DNA of 64,000 nucleotides. It comes from Marivita hallyeonensis (GTDB taxonomy: Bacteria; Pseudomonadota; Alphaproteobacteria; Rhodobacterales; Rhodobacteraceae). The notes beneath the pieces were generated by a model. The model was not told the DNA's origin. It searched no databases and saw nothing but the letters and a program-made list of their open reading frames with translations. The stretch is from NCBI RefSeq assembly GCF_900129875.1, contig NZ_FQXC01000003.1:248001-312000 (forward strand), in the 5' to 3' direction. Position numbers and translations under genes: made by a program. Below are positions 7,972 to 18,508 of this stretch, in pieces (the stretch's first letter is position 1; each line of letters starts with the position of its first letter).

Positions 7972-9567
7972 TCAGGCGACGTCGAATTCCAAGGACTTCA
8001 CCTGCTTGAAGAGGCCGGTATCGTTCAGGGCCTGCAATGCCTTTGCCGGAACCGGCTCATCCACGTAAAGCAACGCGATCGCTTCGCCTTTCTGGCTGGA
8101 CCGGCCAAGGGTGAAGTTGGCGATGTTCACACCGTGCGAGCCCATGGTGGTGCCGAGCGTACCGATGATCCCGGGTACGTCCTCATTGGTGGTGTAGACC
8201 ATGTGCTGGCCGATCTCGGCGTCGATATTGATGCCCTTGATCTGGATGAAGCGCGGCTTGCCGTCGCTGAAGACAGTCCCGCCGATCGAGCGTTCGCGCG
8301 TGTCTGTCACTACGGTGACCTTGATGTACCCTTCGAACGCGCCGGACTGCGCCTGGTTGGTTGTCGAGATCTTGATCCCGCGCTCTTTCGCAATAAGCGG
8401 GGCGGACACCATGTTCACGTCCGGGTTCACCCGCTTCATAATCCCCGCGATGACCGAACAGTTCAGAGCCTCGAGATTCATCTCGGCCACGGCGCCGTCA
8501 TAGAGGATGTTGATCGCCTTGATCGGCTCATCGGTCATCTGACCGATAAAGCTGCCCAGATGATCGGAAAGCTTGATCCACGGCCCCATGACCTTGGCTT
8601 CTTCAGCCGTCACTGACGGCATGTTCAGGGCGTTCTCAACAGCACCGGTCAAAAGGTAGTTCGCCATCTGCTCGGCCACCTGTAAGGCCACGTTTTCCTG
8701 CGCCTCTGTGGTCGCCGCGCCAAGATGCGGGGTGCAAACGACGTTCGGCAGATTGAACAGCGGATTGTCCGTGGCAGGTTCCTCGCTGAACACGTCAAAG
8801 GCCGCACCAGCCACGTGCCCGGATTTCAGAAGATCGGCGAGTGCCTCTTCATCGACAAGACCGCCGCGCGCGCAGTTGATGATCCGCACGCCCTTCTTGG
8901 TTTTCTCAAGGTTCTCGCGGCTGAGGATATTCTTCGTCTGATCCGTCAGCGGCACGTGCAGCGTGATGAAATCCGCACGCTTGAGAAGGTCGTCCAGATC
9001 GACTTTCTCGACCTGCATCTGCTTGGCTTTCTCTTCGCCGAGGAAGGGGTCATAGGCGACGACCTTCATCTTGAGACCACGCGCCCGGTCGCAGACGATG
9101 CCACCGATATTGCCTGCGCCGATGACACCCAGCGTCTTGCCGGTCAACTCGACGCCCATGAACTTGGACTTCTCCCACTTGCCCGCATGGGTGGAGGCCG
9201 ACGCTTCGGGAATTTGCCGCGCGACGGCGAACATCATTGCGATGGCATGTTCAGCTGTTGTGATCATGTTGCCGAAGGGCGTGTTCATCACGATCACGCC
9301 TTTCTTCGACGCGGCTTCCTTGTCGATATTGTCGGTGCCGATCCCGGCCCGACCGATCACTTTGAGGTTGTCTGCTTTGTCGAGGATCGTCGGTGTGACC
9401 TTGGTGGCCGACCGGATCGCAAGGCCGTCATACTGGCCGATCACTTCGGCCAGCTTGTCCTTGTCTTTACCAAGATCCGGTTGAAAATCGACGTCGATCC
9501 CGCGGTCGCGGAAGATCTGCACGGCGGCATCAGAGAGTTTGTCAGAGATGAGTACGCGAGGGGCCAT
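7972..9567 (-). CDS. serA: D-3-phosphoglycerate dehydrogenase
   Basis: A 531-residue long-form SerA, first enzyme of serine synthesis (3-phosphoglycerate plus NAD+ to 3-phosphohydroxypyruvate). Domains in order: substrate/NAD-binding region with LGVIGAGNIGG, the catalytic set NCARGGLVDEEAL (Arg, Glu) and CTPHLGAAT (His), an intervening ASB domain, and a C-terminal ACT domain (about 455-531, VPGIIGTLGTTMGSHGVNIAN), the usual serine feedback site. AAAAGGA precedes the ATG. serC lies 97 nt upstream on the same strand, so serC-serA form an operon. Confidence 0.97.
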   Translation of the reverse strand: MAPRVLISDKLSDAAVQIFRDRGIDVDFQPDLGKDKDKLAEVIGQYDGLAIRSATKVTPTILDKADNLKVIGRAGIGTDNIDKEAASKKGVIVMNTPFGNMITTAEHAIAMMFAVARQIPEASASTHAGKWEKSKFMGVELTGKTLGVIGAGNIGGIVCDRARGLKMKVVAYDPFLGEEKAKQMQVEKVDLDDLLKRADFITLHVPLTDQTKNILSRENLEKTKKGVRIINCARGGLVDEEALADLLKSGHVAGAAFDVFSEEPATDNPLFNLPNVVCTPHLGAATTEAQENVALQVAEQMANYLLTGAVENALNMPSVTAEEAKVMGPWIKLSDHLGSFIGQMTDEPIKAINILYDGAVAEMNLEALNCSVIAGIMKRVNPDVNMVSAPLIAKERGIKISTTNQAQSGAFEGYIKVTVVTDTRERSIGGTVFSDGKPRFIQIKGINIDAEIGQHMVYTTNEDVPGIIGTLGTTMGSHGVNIANFTLGRSSQKGEAIALLYVDEPVPAKALQALNDTGLFKQVKSLEFDVA

Positions 9568-9664
9568 GTCAGTGGTCCTTTTTGTCGGGGAAAGCGCTCA
9601 TCGAGGCCCACGCCTCACTTCGCGAAGAAAGCCATCGGGCTTGATGAGCGTCAGGAATGTCGGA

Positions 9665-10819
9665 TCAGGCAGCTTTTGCCAGCGCGTCGATTTCGGCGTG
9701 GAACGCCCAGTCGAGCCACGGCAGCATCGCTTCGATGTCCGCCGTCTCGACCGTGCCACCGCACCAGATGCGCAAGCCCGCCGGGGCGTCACGATAAGCG
9801 CCGATATCAAGTGCCACGCCTTCGGCTTCCAACCGTTTGGCAACGGCTTTGGCAAAAGCGGCTCCATCGGTGATGCGCGCATCGGTGAATTTCAGGCAGA
9901 CCGACGTGTTGGATCGCGTTACCGGGTCTTCGGCAAGGTTGGCAATCCAGTCATTGGCATCACAGAAATCCCAAACGGCTTTCGCATTGGCATCCGCCCG
10001 CGTGATCAGACCCTTGAGCCCGCCGACCGAGCGCGCCCACTTAAGCGCCTGCAGGTAATCCTCCACCGCGAGCATCGAAGGTGTATTGATGGTTTCCCCA
10101 ACGAAAATACCCTCGATCAGCTTGCCACCTTTGGTGAGCCGGAAGATCTTCGGAAGCGGCCAGGCAGGGGTATACGACTCAAGCCGTTCCACCGCACGCG
10201 GGCTCAGGATCAACATCCCATGCGCCGCTTCGCCACCAAGCACCTTCTGCCAGGAAAAAGTCGTCACATCGAGCTTGTCCCACGGCAGGTCCTGCGCAAA
10301 AGCCGCAGAGGTCGCGTCGCAGATCGTCAGACCCTCGCGATCCGCCGGGATCGCGTCGCCGTTCGGCATACGCACGCCCGAGGTCGTTCCGTTCCACGTG
10401 AACACCACGTCGGTGTCGTAATCGATTGCCGCCATATCGATTATCTGGCCATACTCGGCGGTTTTCACCTCGGCCTCGATCTTGAGTTGCTTGACCACAT
10501 CCGTGACCCAGCCCGCGCCGAAGCTTTCCCAAGCGACCATCGTTGCCTTGCGTGCGCCCAGCAGCGACCACATCGCCATCTCGACCGCACCCGTGTCGGA
10601 CGCAGGCACGATGCCGATCTTGTAGTCGGCAGGCACGCCCAAAATCTCGCGCGTCTCTTCGATCGCGGCCTTCAGCTTGGCCTTGCCCACAGCGGCGCGG
10701 TGGGATCGACCCAAAGGCGCGTCAGCGAGATTGTCCAGCTTGAAAACGGGGGGTTTGGCGCAGGGGCCAGAGGAAAAACGCGGATTGGCCGGCCGCGTTG
10801 CCGGTTGTGCAATAGCCAT
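9665..10819 (-). CDS. serC: Phosphoserine aminotransferase
   Basis: A 384-residue class V aminotransferase that converts 3-phosphohydroxypyruvate and glutamate to phosphoserine. It begins [20 protein letters not shown], the alphaproteobacterial SerC opening, and carries the PLP-lysine segment [17 protein letters not shown] and a [19 protein letters not shown] segment. ATG 10819 has GGAAGGG upstream; the longer frame to 10945 is unsupported. It is first of the serC-serA unit and divergent from serB, so all three serine-pathway genes meet here. Confidence 0.96.
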   Translation of the reverse strand: MAIAQPATRPANPRFSSGPCAKPPVFKLDNLADAPLGRSHRAAVGKAKLKAAIEETREILGVPADYKIGIVPASDTGAVEMAMWSLLGARKATMVAWESFGAGWVTDVVKQLKIEAEVKTAEYGQIIDMAAIDYDTDVVFTWNGTTSGVRMPNGDAIPADREGLTICDATSAAFAQDLPWDKLDVTTFSWQKVLGGEAAHGMLILSPRAVERLESYTPAWPLPKIFRLTKGGKLIEGIFVGETINTPSMLAVEDYLQALKWARSVGGLKGLITRADANAKAVWDFCDANDWIANLAEDPVTRSNTSVCLKFTDARITDGAAFAKAVAKRLEAEGVALDIGAYRDAPAGLRIWCGGTVETADIEAMLPWLDWAFHAEIDALAKAA

Positions 10820-11003
10820 TGATGCTACCCTTCCAGATAAGCGCCCCTCGTTGGGGAGGGGTGTCCCACGGGCGGGTCTATGCGCACCGCCAGAAGCGCG
10901 CAAGTCGGAAAATGCAGGCAATGTGACGCAATTGCGGGACGGCACTTAAGTGGCCGTCGCGGATCGGAAACATCGGCGCAGGGGCCAGTGTCAACGCCAG
11001 ACA

Positions 11004-11038
11004 ATGCCTCCGGCGGGCATATTTGGAAAAAGAAGAAG
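11004..11038 (+). repeat. Dispersed intergenic element (CCGGCGGG-ATATTTGG type), copy 1
   Basis: GCCTCCGGCGGGCATATTTGG followed by an A/G-rich tail, in the 298-nt gap between serC and serB. The same core recurs before the AAA+ ATPase gene (59389) and, with a hairpin attached, before glcE (35304) and after cueR (21419, opposite strand). The rest of this gap holds the divergent promoters of serC and serB, which I cannot place exactly. Confidence 0.6.
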
Positions 11039-11117
11039 GCACATTCGATCTTTCCTTCCGGCTGGTCATTTCGCGGCGTGGTGGCTAAAGCGCCGCTTGA
11101 CCGCAAAGGAAGTTCAC

Positions 11118-12008
11118 ATGCTGACCACGACGCTCATCGCCAAACCGAACACGCTGGACCCGGCTCTTGCAGAAGCCTTGCGCAACGCTTGGGGCGGCGG
11201 CGACCTGGTGTGGTTGTCGCCTGATGAGGCCGCCGAGTTTTCCATCCCAGCGCTTCCCGACACCGCCGCAAGCAGCTGGACCGCGCTTCAGGATCAGGGC
11301 ATCGATCTTGTCATCCAACCGTCCGAGAACCGCCGAAAGCGGATGCTCCTGGCGGATATGGACAGCACCATGATCCAGCAGGAATGCATCGACGAGCTGG
11401 CCGAAGTCGCGGGTGTGGGTGCGCAGGTCAAGGAAATCACGGCCCGCGCGATGAACGGGGAACTTGATTTCGAAGGCGCATTGTTGGAGCGCGTCGGCCT
11501 TCTGAAAGACATGCCGGAAACCGTCATTACCGACGTTCTGAACACACGCATCACGCTCATGCCCGGAGGTCCGGAATTGATCGCAACGATGAAGGCCAAC
11601 CATGGCTATGCCGCGCTTGTGTCCGGCGGCTTCACGGCGTTCACGGAGCGCGTGGCCCAGACCCTCGGTTTCGATGAGAACCGTGCCAACACATTGCTTG
11701 TGGCTGATGGCAAACTGACCGGCGACGTTGCCCGTCCGATCCTTGGGCGCGAAGCCAAGGTCGACGCGCTTGTCGACATCACGGCGCGACTTGGGCTGGA
11801 CACGGCTGATGTTCTCGCGGTCGGCGACGGTGCCAATGACCTTGGCATGCTCACGCGCGCCGGATCCGGTGTGGCACTTCACGCGAAACCCAGTGTGCAG
11901 GCCGAGGCCAAGCTCCGGATCAATCACGGCGACCTGACGGCGCTGCTGTTCCTGCAGGGCTACAGCCGGGATGACTTTGTCACACCAGAAGACCGCGCGC
12001 TGGCATGA
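11118..12008 (+). CDS. serB: Phosphoserine phosphatase
   Basis: A 296-residue HAD hydrolase that makes serine from phosphoserine. The nucleophile motif is D80-M-D82-S-T, followed by the ECIDELAE stretch; motif II is VSGGFTAF and motif III/IV is the downstream Lys with VGDGANDLGML. The N-terminal ~75 residues form the extra domain typical of proteobacterial SerB. ATG 11118 follows AAAGGAAG. It is divergent from serC-serA. Its last 29 nt overlap the 3' end of the convergent asparaginase gene. Confidence 0.96.
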   Translation: MLTTTLIAKPNTLDPALAEALRNAWGGGDLVWLSPDEAAEFSIPALPDTAASSWTALQDQGIDLVIQPSENRRKRMLLADMDSTMIQQECIDELAEVAGVGAQVKEITARAMNGELDFEGALLERVGLLKDMPETVITDVLNTRITLMPGGPELIATMKANHGYAALVSGGFTAFTERVAQTLGFDENRANTLLVADGKLTGDVARPILGREAKVDALVDITARLGLDTADVLAVGDGANDLGMLTRAGSGVALHAKPSVQAEAKLRINHGDLTALLFLQGYSRDDFVTPEDRALA

Positions 12009-12978
12009 TCTGACCGGTGGCAAGCCCGTCCCAGTTGTGAATGGTCGGCGAGAGGAACGCCGCCACTTCGGGATGAGCGGCCTCAAATACTTCGAGACGC
12101 ACCAACAACGCGGCAATGGCGCATTCGGCGGCACGGGTCGCCCCGTCCGCGGCTTTGACGGCAATGCCCAGCCCGCGCTCTGGCAGGATCGCGACAAAAT
12201 ATCCCTCCGCCCCGGTCTTGAGAGCAACCGGCTCCTTGGACGCGCGCATCAGCCGTGTGCAGGCCCGGCCCTCACCGGCCACCAATTCCGGATGCGTGTA
12301 CATGGCTTCGGTGAGTCGGGTCGCTGCCCTACTCAGACCGTCGGACCGCTGACCCGCTGTCGCAAACCAACCCATGGCCCGCGCCATGCCGTGCATCGTT
12401 GTGGCGAAATTGGGCGCCGAGCAGCCATCGATCCCAAAGCCGGGTGTTTCCTCATTTGTCGCCGTCTCGAACACGTCTTTGCAGGCCATTTGAACCGGGT
12501 GGTCGGGATCGATGTAGTCGGAGCCTGCCCCGAGATGCTGTGCCAGCGTCAGAAACCCGGCGTGCTTGCCCGAGCAGTTGTTGTGAACACGGCACGGGCT
12601 TTCCCCGGCCCGAATCATGTCAAGCTTGAGCGCGGTGTCGCGGCTGACCTGCGGCCCGCAGCGAAGCGCATTGTCATCGAGACCCAGATCGCGAAGCCAG
12701 CGATTGACCCGCTCCACATGCATCGGCGCGCCCTGATGCGACGCACAGGCCAGCGCAAGGTGTTCCGAGGTCAGGCCATGAGCATCCGCCGCACCCGATG
12801 TCACGAGCGGAAGCGCCTGGATCATCTTCGAAGAGCTCCGCGGCAAGACCACGGCGTCCGGATCGCCCCACGCGGCGACGATCTGACCCGAACCGTCGCA
12901 GATCACCGCATGACCGGTATGTACGCTCTCCATGAACGGACCGCGCCAGACCTCTGCCAGAACCGCTGCCTCTGCCAT
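11980..12978 (-). CDS. Zinc-type L-asparaginase (Rhizobium etli AnsA class)
   Basis: A 332-residue member of the Asparaginase_II family (PF06089), unrelated to E. coli AnsA/AnsB. The residues described for the R. etli enzyme are at or near the same numbers: S48 and K51 in LPRSSSKM, S80 in ACASHQG, C135 and K138 in NNCSGKH, and a second metal cysteine at C186 (GIDGCSAP). It would hydrolyse asparagine to aspartate and ammonia in the cytosol. The reading frame overlaps the tail of serB by 29 nt in convergent orientation. About 170 nt separate it from the next gene upstream. Confidence 0.88.
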   Translation of the reverse strand: MAEAAVLAEVWRGPFMESVHTGHAVICDGSGQIVAAWGDPDAVVLPRSSSKMIQALPLVTSGAADAHGLTSEHLALACASHQGAPMHVERVNRWLRDLGLDDNALRCGPQVSRDTALKLDMIRAGESPCRVHNNCSGKHAGFLTLAQHLGAGSDYIDPDHPVQMACKDVFETATNEETPGFGIDGCSAPNFATTMHGMARAMGWFATAGQRSDGLSRAATRLTEAMYTHPELVAGEGRACTRLMRASKEPVALKTGAEGYFVAILPERGLGIAVKAADGATRAAECAIAALLVRLEVFEAAHPEVAAFLSPTIHNWDGLATGQIMPARGLLV

Positions 12979-13152
12979 GTGAAATCCCCCCTGCCGATGG
13001 GCAAAATTCTGCCAATTGGGCTTTAAGTGACGTGATTAATCAGGCTATTCTGACAACGTCGAGAGCAAAGTTGCAGTGACATAATCAAACGCAAAACACA
13101 TACTGCCGCGACAAAACGAATTGAGGCCAAGGTCAGTCTGGAGGCTGGACGC

Positions 13153-13683
13153 ATGAAATCATGGATCGGCGGGGTGGCAATCGGTGCGATGGCACTGATG
13201 TCAGCTGGTGCCAGCATGGCGCAGGAAACAAGCACAAATCGGGTGAATGCCATCACCGATTGGAGCGTGTTCGAAGGACAGGACCCACGCGAGTGCTGGG
13301 CTGTGACCACGTATAAGGAAAGCGTGAACACACGCGGCGGGCGCGTTGTGGCGGTGACGCGCGGCGAAATCCTGCTGATGGTGTTCTATCGGCCGGGCGC
13401 AGAAGTTCAGGGACAGGTCGCCTTCACCGGCGGGTATCCCTTCGCGCCGGGGTCGACGGTAAACGTGAATATCAGCGGGACGGAGTTCGAGCTCTTCACC
13501 GAAGGCGAATGGGCCTGGCCCGCGACGCCGCAGGACGACGCCAAGATCGTGACCGCCATGAAGCGCGGTGCGAATGCCATCCTGACAGCGCAGTCCGCTC
13601 GTGGAACGACCACGAAGGACACCTTCTCGCTTCTGGGCTTCACCGCCGCCGTCGAAGACGCCGAACGGCGCTGCACGCAGTAA
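13153..13683 (+). CDS. Invasion-associated locus B (IalB)-like exported protein
   Basis: A 176-residue protein with a clear signal peptide (hydrophobic residues 5-20, cleavage after SMAQ) and a mature part beginning ETSTNRVNAITDWSVFEGQDPRECWAVTT-type sequence, the IalB pattern widespread in Rhodobacterales. Two cysteines (in RECWA and the C-terminal RRCTQ) could form a disulfide. The name comes from Bartonella; the role in free-living marine bacteria is unknown. GGAGG precedes the ATG and a strong terminator follows, so it is probably monocistronic. Confidence 0.78.
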   Translation: MKSWIGGVAIGAMALMSAGASMAQETSTNRVNAITDWSVFEGQDPRECWAVTTYKESVNTRGGRVVAVTRGEILLMVFYRPGAEVQGQVAFTGGYPFAPGSTVNVNISGTEFELFTEGEWAWPATPQDDAKIVTAMKRGANAILTAQSARGTTTKDTFSLLGFTAAVEDAERRCTQ

Positions 13684-13711
13684 GTCAATAATTCAGGTTT
13701 TGGTGACGGAC

Positions 13712-13738
13712 CGGGGTCGCGTGAGCGGCCCCGTTTTT
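13712..13738 (+). terminator. Rho-independent terminator of the IalB-like gene
   Basis: CGGGGTCGC, loop GTGA, GCGGCCCCG then TTTTT. The nine-pair stem has one G-T wobble and the U-run follows immediately. Confidence 0.85.
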
Positions 13739-13775
13739 CGTTGGAAACAGGGCTCGGCACTTTTTGGGATTGCAT

Positions 13776-13797
13776 TATAACCATATTTCTAGTTATA
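13776..13797. promoter_or_regulatory. Candidate ArsR operator
   Basis: TATAAC-N10-GTTATA, a perfect 6-bp inverted repeat in an AT-rich patch that ends 7 nt before the arsR start codon. AT-rich dyads of this spacing are usual for ArsR/SmtB repressors. Autoregulation of arsR-arsP is the natural reading. No Shine-Dalgarno-like sequence is visible between the dyad and the ATG. Confidence 0.55.
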
Positions 13798-13804
13798 TAG
13801 TGAT

Positions 13805-14122
13805 ATGGACAAAACCGAAGACACTGCGCGCGCACTTGCTGCACTTGGTCACGAAGCCCGGCTTCGCATCTTCCGCGTCTTGGTCAAAGCAGGCCACGAC
13901 GGGCTGACCGTGGGTGAGATTGCGGCGCATCTCGGCCTTCCGGCCTCTACGCAGGCGCATCACCTCAAGATGCTGGTGGACGCACATCTTGTGACCCAGA
14001 AGCGTCAGGGCCGCGCTGTCATCAACACGGTCGATTTCGACAAGATGACCGGGGTCGTCGGGTTTCTGTCTGAAGAATGCTGTCAGGGTTTCGTGGGCGA
14101 GGCGCCCGATACTGCCGCTTAA
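13805..14122 (+). CDS. arsR: ArsR/SmtB-family metalloregulator
   Basis: A 105-residue winged-helix repressor. The recognition region GLTVGEIAAHLGLPASTQAHHLKML is typical. The usual ELCVCDL metal site of helix 3 is absent; instead two adjacent cysteines, C92-C93 (SEECCQGF), sit at the C-terminus, as in ArsR variants that bind As(III) through C-terminal thiols. It should release DNA on binding arsenite or an organoarsenical. It precedes the ArsP-like permease by 18 nt, with a dyad operator directly upstream. Inducer identity is inference. Confidence 0.85.
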   Translation: MDKTEDTARALAALGHEARLRIFRVLVKAGHDGLTVGEIAAHLGLPASTQAHHLKMLVDAHLVTQKRQGRAVINTVDFDKMTGVVGFLSEECCQGFVGEAPDTAA

Positions 14123-14140
14123 ACCGAAAAGGACGCTGTC

Positions 14141-15184
14141 ATGGCCGACCTCTCTTCCAACGCACCGGCAAACCAATTCCGGATCGCAGTGAAAAAACAG
14201 AAAGTCTGGCTGGCTTCTGCCCTGATTCTACTCGTGACAGCTCTGCTTGCGCCGGACCAGGCGACCGAGAGCCTGGGTTTCGTGGCGAAGTCCCTGACGC
14301 AGACGGGTCCATATCTGCTTTTGTCCATCGGAATCGCCGCATGGGCGGTGGCCACCGGGGCCGACAACCTGATTGCGCGTGCCTTTACCGGGTCGCCCGC
14401 ATTGATGATCTTTCTGGCCGCGCTCGCGGGTGGGCTCTCGCCATTCTGTTCGTGCGGTGTGATTCCCCTGATCGCGGCGCTTCTCACCATGGGCGTCCCA
14501 TTGTCTGCCGTGATGGCGTTCTGGCTTGCATCACCAGTCATGGACCCGTCGATGTTCTTTTTGACATCGGGCGTGCTTGGATTCGAATTCGCGATTGCAA
14601 AGACGCTCGCCGCGATTGGCCTTGGCATGGCAGGCGGATTCATCGTGCTGGCCCTTGCGGGCACGCACGTGCTGCACGACGCCTTGCGCGATGGCGTCGG
14701 CAACGGCGGCTGTGGCGCTGCGAAGATCCGCAGTCCGAAACCCGTCGTCTGGCGCTTCTGGGAACAGTCCGAGCGCGTCGAGAAATTCGGCAAGGAAGCG
14801 GTGAAAACGACACTCTTCCTTGCCCAGTGGCTGACCCTCGCCTTCCTGCTCGAAAGCCTGATGCTCGCCTATGTCCCGGCCGAGACCATCACCTCTATCC
14901 TGGGCGGCACCGGCATCGGACCGATTGCCATCGCGACAGTGGTTGGCGTACCGGCCTACCTGAATGGCTACGCAGCACTGCCGCTCATCAGCGGGTTGAT
15001 GGAACAAGGCATGGCGTCCGGTGCTGGCTTGGCGTTCCTTGTCGCCGGAGGTGTGACCTCTCTGCCTGCAGCCATCGCGGTTTGGGCATTGGTGAAGCCG
15101 CGGGTGTTCGCACTTTACATCGGTATTTCTCTGGGCGGCGCATTCCTGATCGGATTGGCGTATCAAGGCTGGACGCTGCTCTGA
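14141..15184 (+). CDS. ArsP-type permease (PF03773)
   Basis: A 347-residue membrane protein with two blocks of helices and the conserved SPFCSCGVIPL motif near residue 100, diagnostic of the ArsP/DUF318 permease family. Known members export trivalent organoarsenicals such as methylarsenite or roxarsone(III); others are proposed metal exporters. The cytoplasmic linker has an extra cysteine (GNGGCGAAKIR), a possible metal site. It follows arsR by 18 nt, with AAAAGGA as ribosome site. Methyl-arsenic export is the best guess; metal export is the alternative. Confidence 0.82.
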   Translation: MADLSSNAPANQFRIAVKKQKVWLASALILLVTALLAPDQATESLGFVAKSLTQTGPYLLLSIGIAAWAVATGADNLIARAFTGSPALMIFLAALAGGLSPFCSCGVIPLIAALLTMGVPLSAVMAFWLASPVMDPSMFFLTSGVLGFEFAIAKTLAAIGLGMAGGFIVLALAGTHVLHDALRDGVGNGGCGAAKIRSPKPVVWRFWEQSERVEKFGKEAVKTTLFLAQWLTLAFLLESLMLAYVPAETITSILGGTGIGPIAIATVVGVPAYLNGYAALPLISGLMEQGMASGAGLAFLVAGGVTSLPAAIAVWALVKPRVFALYIGISLGGAFLIGLAYQGWTLL

Positions 15185-15210
15185 CCAAACCGCTTGTTCA
15201 GAATGTATCC

Positions 15211-15230
15211 CGACCACTCTAGAGTGGTCG
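15211..15230. promoter_or_regulatory. 20-bp perfect palindrome before the lyase gene
   Basis: CGACCACTCTAGAGTGGTCG lies 27 nt after the permease stop and 25 nt before the next start. Ten of ten positions match with no spacer. Zero-spacer dyads of this size suit a dimeric repressor; as RNA it gives an 8-bp stem with a CTAG loop but no U-run, so a terminator is less likely. Confidence 0.5.
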
Positions 15231-15255
15231 TACTGGAACCGATGGGAGAGCGCAC

Positions 15256-16098
15256 ATGTCGACGCAGCACGAGAAATATGCACGTTTCAAGGCGCTTCAT
15301 GATCGCGATCATGCCTTCGTCATTCCCAATGCATGGGATGCCGGCTCGGCGCGCATCCTGTCCACGCTCGGGTTTGACGCGCTTGCCACGACGAGCGCGG
15401 GATACGCCTTCACCAAGGGCAAGCGCGATTCGTTTTCGGCGTTGAGTCGGGACGAGCTGCTTGCGAATGCGTCCGAGATCCTGGCAGCCACGGACCTACC
15501 GGTCTCGGCTGACCTTGAGGATGGCTTTGGTGCCGATCCGGAGAGCTGTGCCGAAACCGTCCGGCTGGCGACCAAGATCGGCCTTGTTGGCGGCACTATC
15601 GAAGACGCAACCGGCTATCCAAACGCGCCCATCATGGACATGGCGCTTGCGGTCGACCGGATCGCGGCCGCTGCTGACGCGGCCCGCGACCTCCCTTTTC
15701 TTTTGACAGCCAGAGCCGAGAATTTCATCTGGGGGCGACCCGACCTCGACGATACGATAAAGCGGCTTCAGGCCTTTCAGAATGCCGGCGCCGATGTTTT
15801 GTATGCGCCGGGCCTTCCCGGGATCGATGCGATCCGCACCGTTTGTGATGCGTTGGAGAAACCGGTCAACGTTGTGATGGGGCTTCAAGGACAAAGCTAT
15901 TCGGTGAGCGACCTTTCCGAGGCAGGCGTGACACGTATCAGCGTCGGTGGGTCCTTCGCCCGCGCCGCCTTTGGCGCGCTTATCCGAGCCGCCGAAGAAG
16001 TGAAGTCCCACGGCACGTTCACCTACGCCAAGGACGCCGTACCGGACGCCGAGATTGCGCACATGATGTCTCAGGAACAGGTGCAGAAGCGGAGTTAA
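15256..16098 (+). CDS. Isocitrate lyase/PEP mutase superfamily enzyme
   Basis: A 280-residue TIM-barrel protein of the PEP mutase/isocitrate lyase superfamily. It has the [13 protein letters not shown] opening, SADLEDGFG (Mg-binding region) and the LTARAENF motif. The KKCGH-type cysteine loop of true isocitrate or methylisocitrate lyase is replaced by a [11 protein letters not shown] loop, as in the oxaloacetate-decarboxylase/hydrolase-like group. The exact substrate is open. A 20-bp palindrome sits in front, suggesting its own regulator. Confidence 0.85.
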   Translation: MSTQHEKYARFKALHDRDHAFVIPNAWDAGSARILSTLGFDALATTSAGYAFTKGKRDSFSALSRDELLANASEILAATDLPVSADLEDGFGADPESCAETVRLATKIGLVGGTIEDATGYPNAPIMDMALAVDRIAAAADAARDLPFLLTARAENFIWGRPDLDDTIKRLQAFQNAGADVLYAPGLPGIDAIRTVCDALEKPVNVVMGLQGQSYSVSDLSEAGVTRISVGGSFARAAFGALIRAAEEVKSHGTFTYAKDAVPDAEIAHMMSQEQVQKRS

Positions 16099-16196
16099 CG
16101 CCCTGCCGCTGCCACCGGGCACCGTGCGCATTCCCCTTTGGCAAATCCCAAAGACTCCTATATGTGACCCAACTCATTCCGAGAAAGGCACCACCC

Positions 16197-17384
<1,188 letters not shown>

Positions 17385-17405
17385 GCCAACCGCAACCCAC
17401 GCGCG

Positions 17406-18365
17406 CTATCTGGTGCCGATCTCAAGCGTGTAGGTAAACGATCCTTCTCCGAACTCTTGCTGGGCCACCCCGTCAAGCTGGTTCGGCAGGATCGTTGTCA
17501 ACAACATCGTCCCGTAACCAGCGCCGCTTCCATTGGAAGGCGTGATGGGACCGGTCTCCCGCCATATCAGGCGACAGGCATCGCCCGGAAGCAGTTCCCA
17601 CGACACGTCAATCTCGCCCTCCGCGTTCGACAAGGCACCGTACTTGATCGCGTTTGTGGCAAGCTCGTGTACCGCCATGGACGCGGCCTGCGATTGCAAC
17701 ATCGACAAAGGAAAATCCGGACCATTGATGGCAACTCTGTCCATGGAATGGGCGGCATGAACCGATAGCTGGTGCATGATGACATCCCCAAGCTTGTCGA
17801 ACTCCACCCTTTGCCCCGACAGCTCTTTGTTCACCTTGATGAGCGATGTCAGGCGCTGATCAAATCGCTTCAGGAAATCCGGCACATCCTTGGCCACGCG
17901 CCCGGTCTGCCGCGAGATCGCCGAGACAACGGTGAAGATATTGCCGATCCTGTGCTGCAACTCCGCCAACATGGCCTCGCGCAGATTGCGCAGTTTCACG
18001 CGCTCGGTCACGTTCTCGGTATACTGGATCAGGTAATCCTGTCCGCTGGCCTCATCCGTGATCGCCACCTGCGTGGCCGTCCACCATTGCTCTTTGGTGA
18101 CGCCGTTCACGTCGATCCGAAACGGGATCTCTGCGATGGTTGATGTACCCTCGACGAACGTGCGCTGAAACACGTCCGTCATGGCCTGGACGCGGTCTTC
18201 TGATTCGGGAAACGCGTCAAAAACGTATTTCCCGAGAAGATCATCTTCCGTCAGATTGAAAAGATTGAGGTAAGACGCGTTGGCCGCAACGAACACCAAA
18301 TTCCGGTCCAGAACCATCGTCGGTGTGGGCGCACGCTGAAACACGTCTTCGAAATTCACTGTCAT
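17406..18365 (-). CDS. PAS-domain HWE-family sensor histidine kinase
   Basis: A 319-residue soluble kinase. Residues about 10-130 form one PAS domain with no LOV photoadduct cysteine motif, so a light role is not supported. The phosphoacceptor is the His of ELQHRIGNIF. The ATP-binding part has HELATNAIKYGAL and IWRETGP, the His and WxE marks that name the HWE family. No transmembrane segment and no response regulator gene is adjacent, so its partner is elsewhere. It is divergent from copA, sharing a 199-nt region; a functional link to copper is possible but unproven. Confidence 0.88.
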   Translation of the reverse strand: MTVNFEDVFQRAPTPTMVLDRNLVFVAANASYLNLFNLTEDDLLGKYVFDAFPESEDRVQAMTDVFQRTFVEGTSTIAEIPFRIDVNGVTKEQWWTATQVAITDEASGQDYLIQYTENVTERVKLRNLREAMLAELQHRIGNIFTVVSAISRQTGRVAKDVPDFLKRFDQRLTSLIKVNKELSGQRVEFDKLGDVIMHQLSVHAAHSMDRVAINGPDFPLSMLQSQAASMAVHELATNAIKYGALSNAEGEIDVSWELLPGDACRLIWRETGPITPSNGSGAGYGTMLLTTILPNQLDGVAQQEFGEGSFTYTLEIGTR

Positions 18366-18508
18366 TTAAATCGTCTTTCGCAGGAAAAAGTACCCTATCG
18401 AACTGTATCACACCGCCGCACGTGGCGAAGAGTGGACTCCTCCGTGAGTCTTTGCAGTGAGCCACGTGAAACGACAAGCACTTTCACAAGCTTGTCGGCA
18501 ACCGTCCC

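Noticed and set aside
17406-18365. Blue-light (LOV) kinase
   Set aside because: The PAS domain lacks the photoadduct cysteine motif, so only a generic PAS-HWE kinase is claimed.
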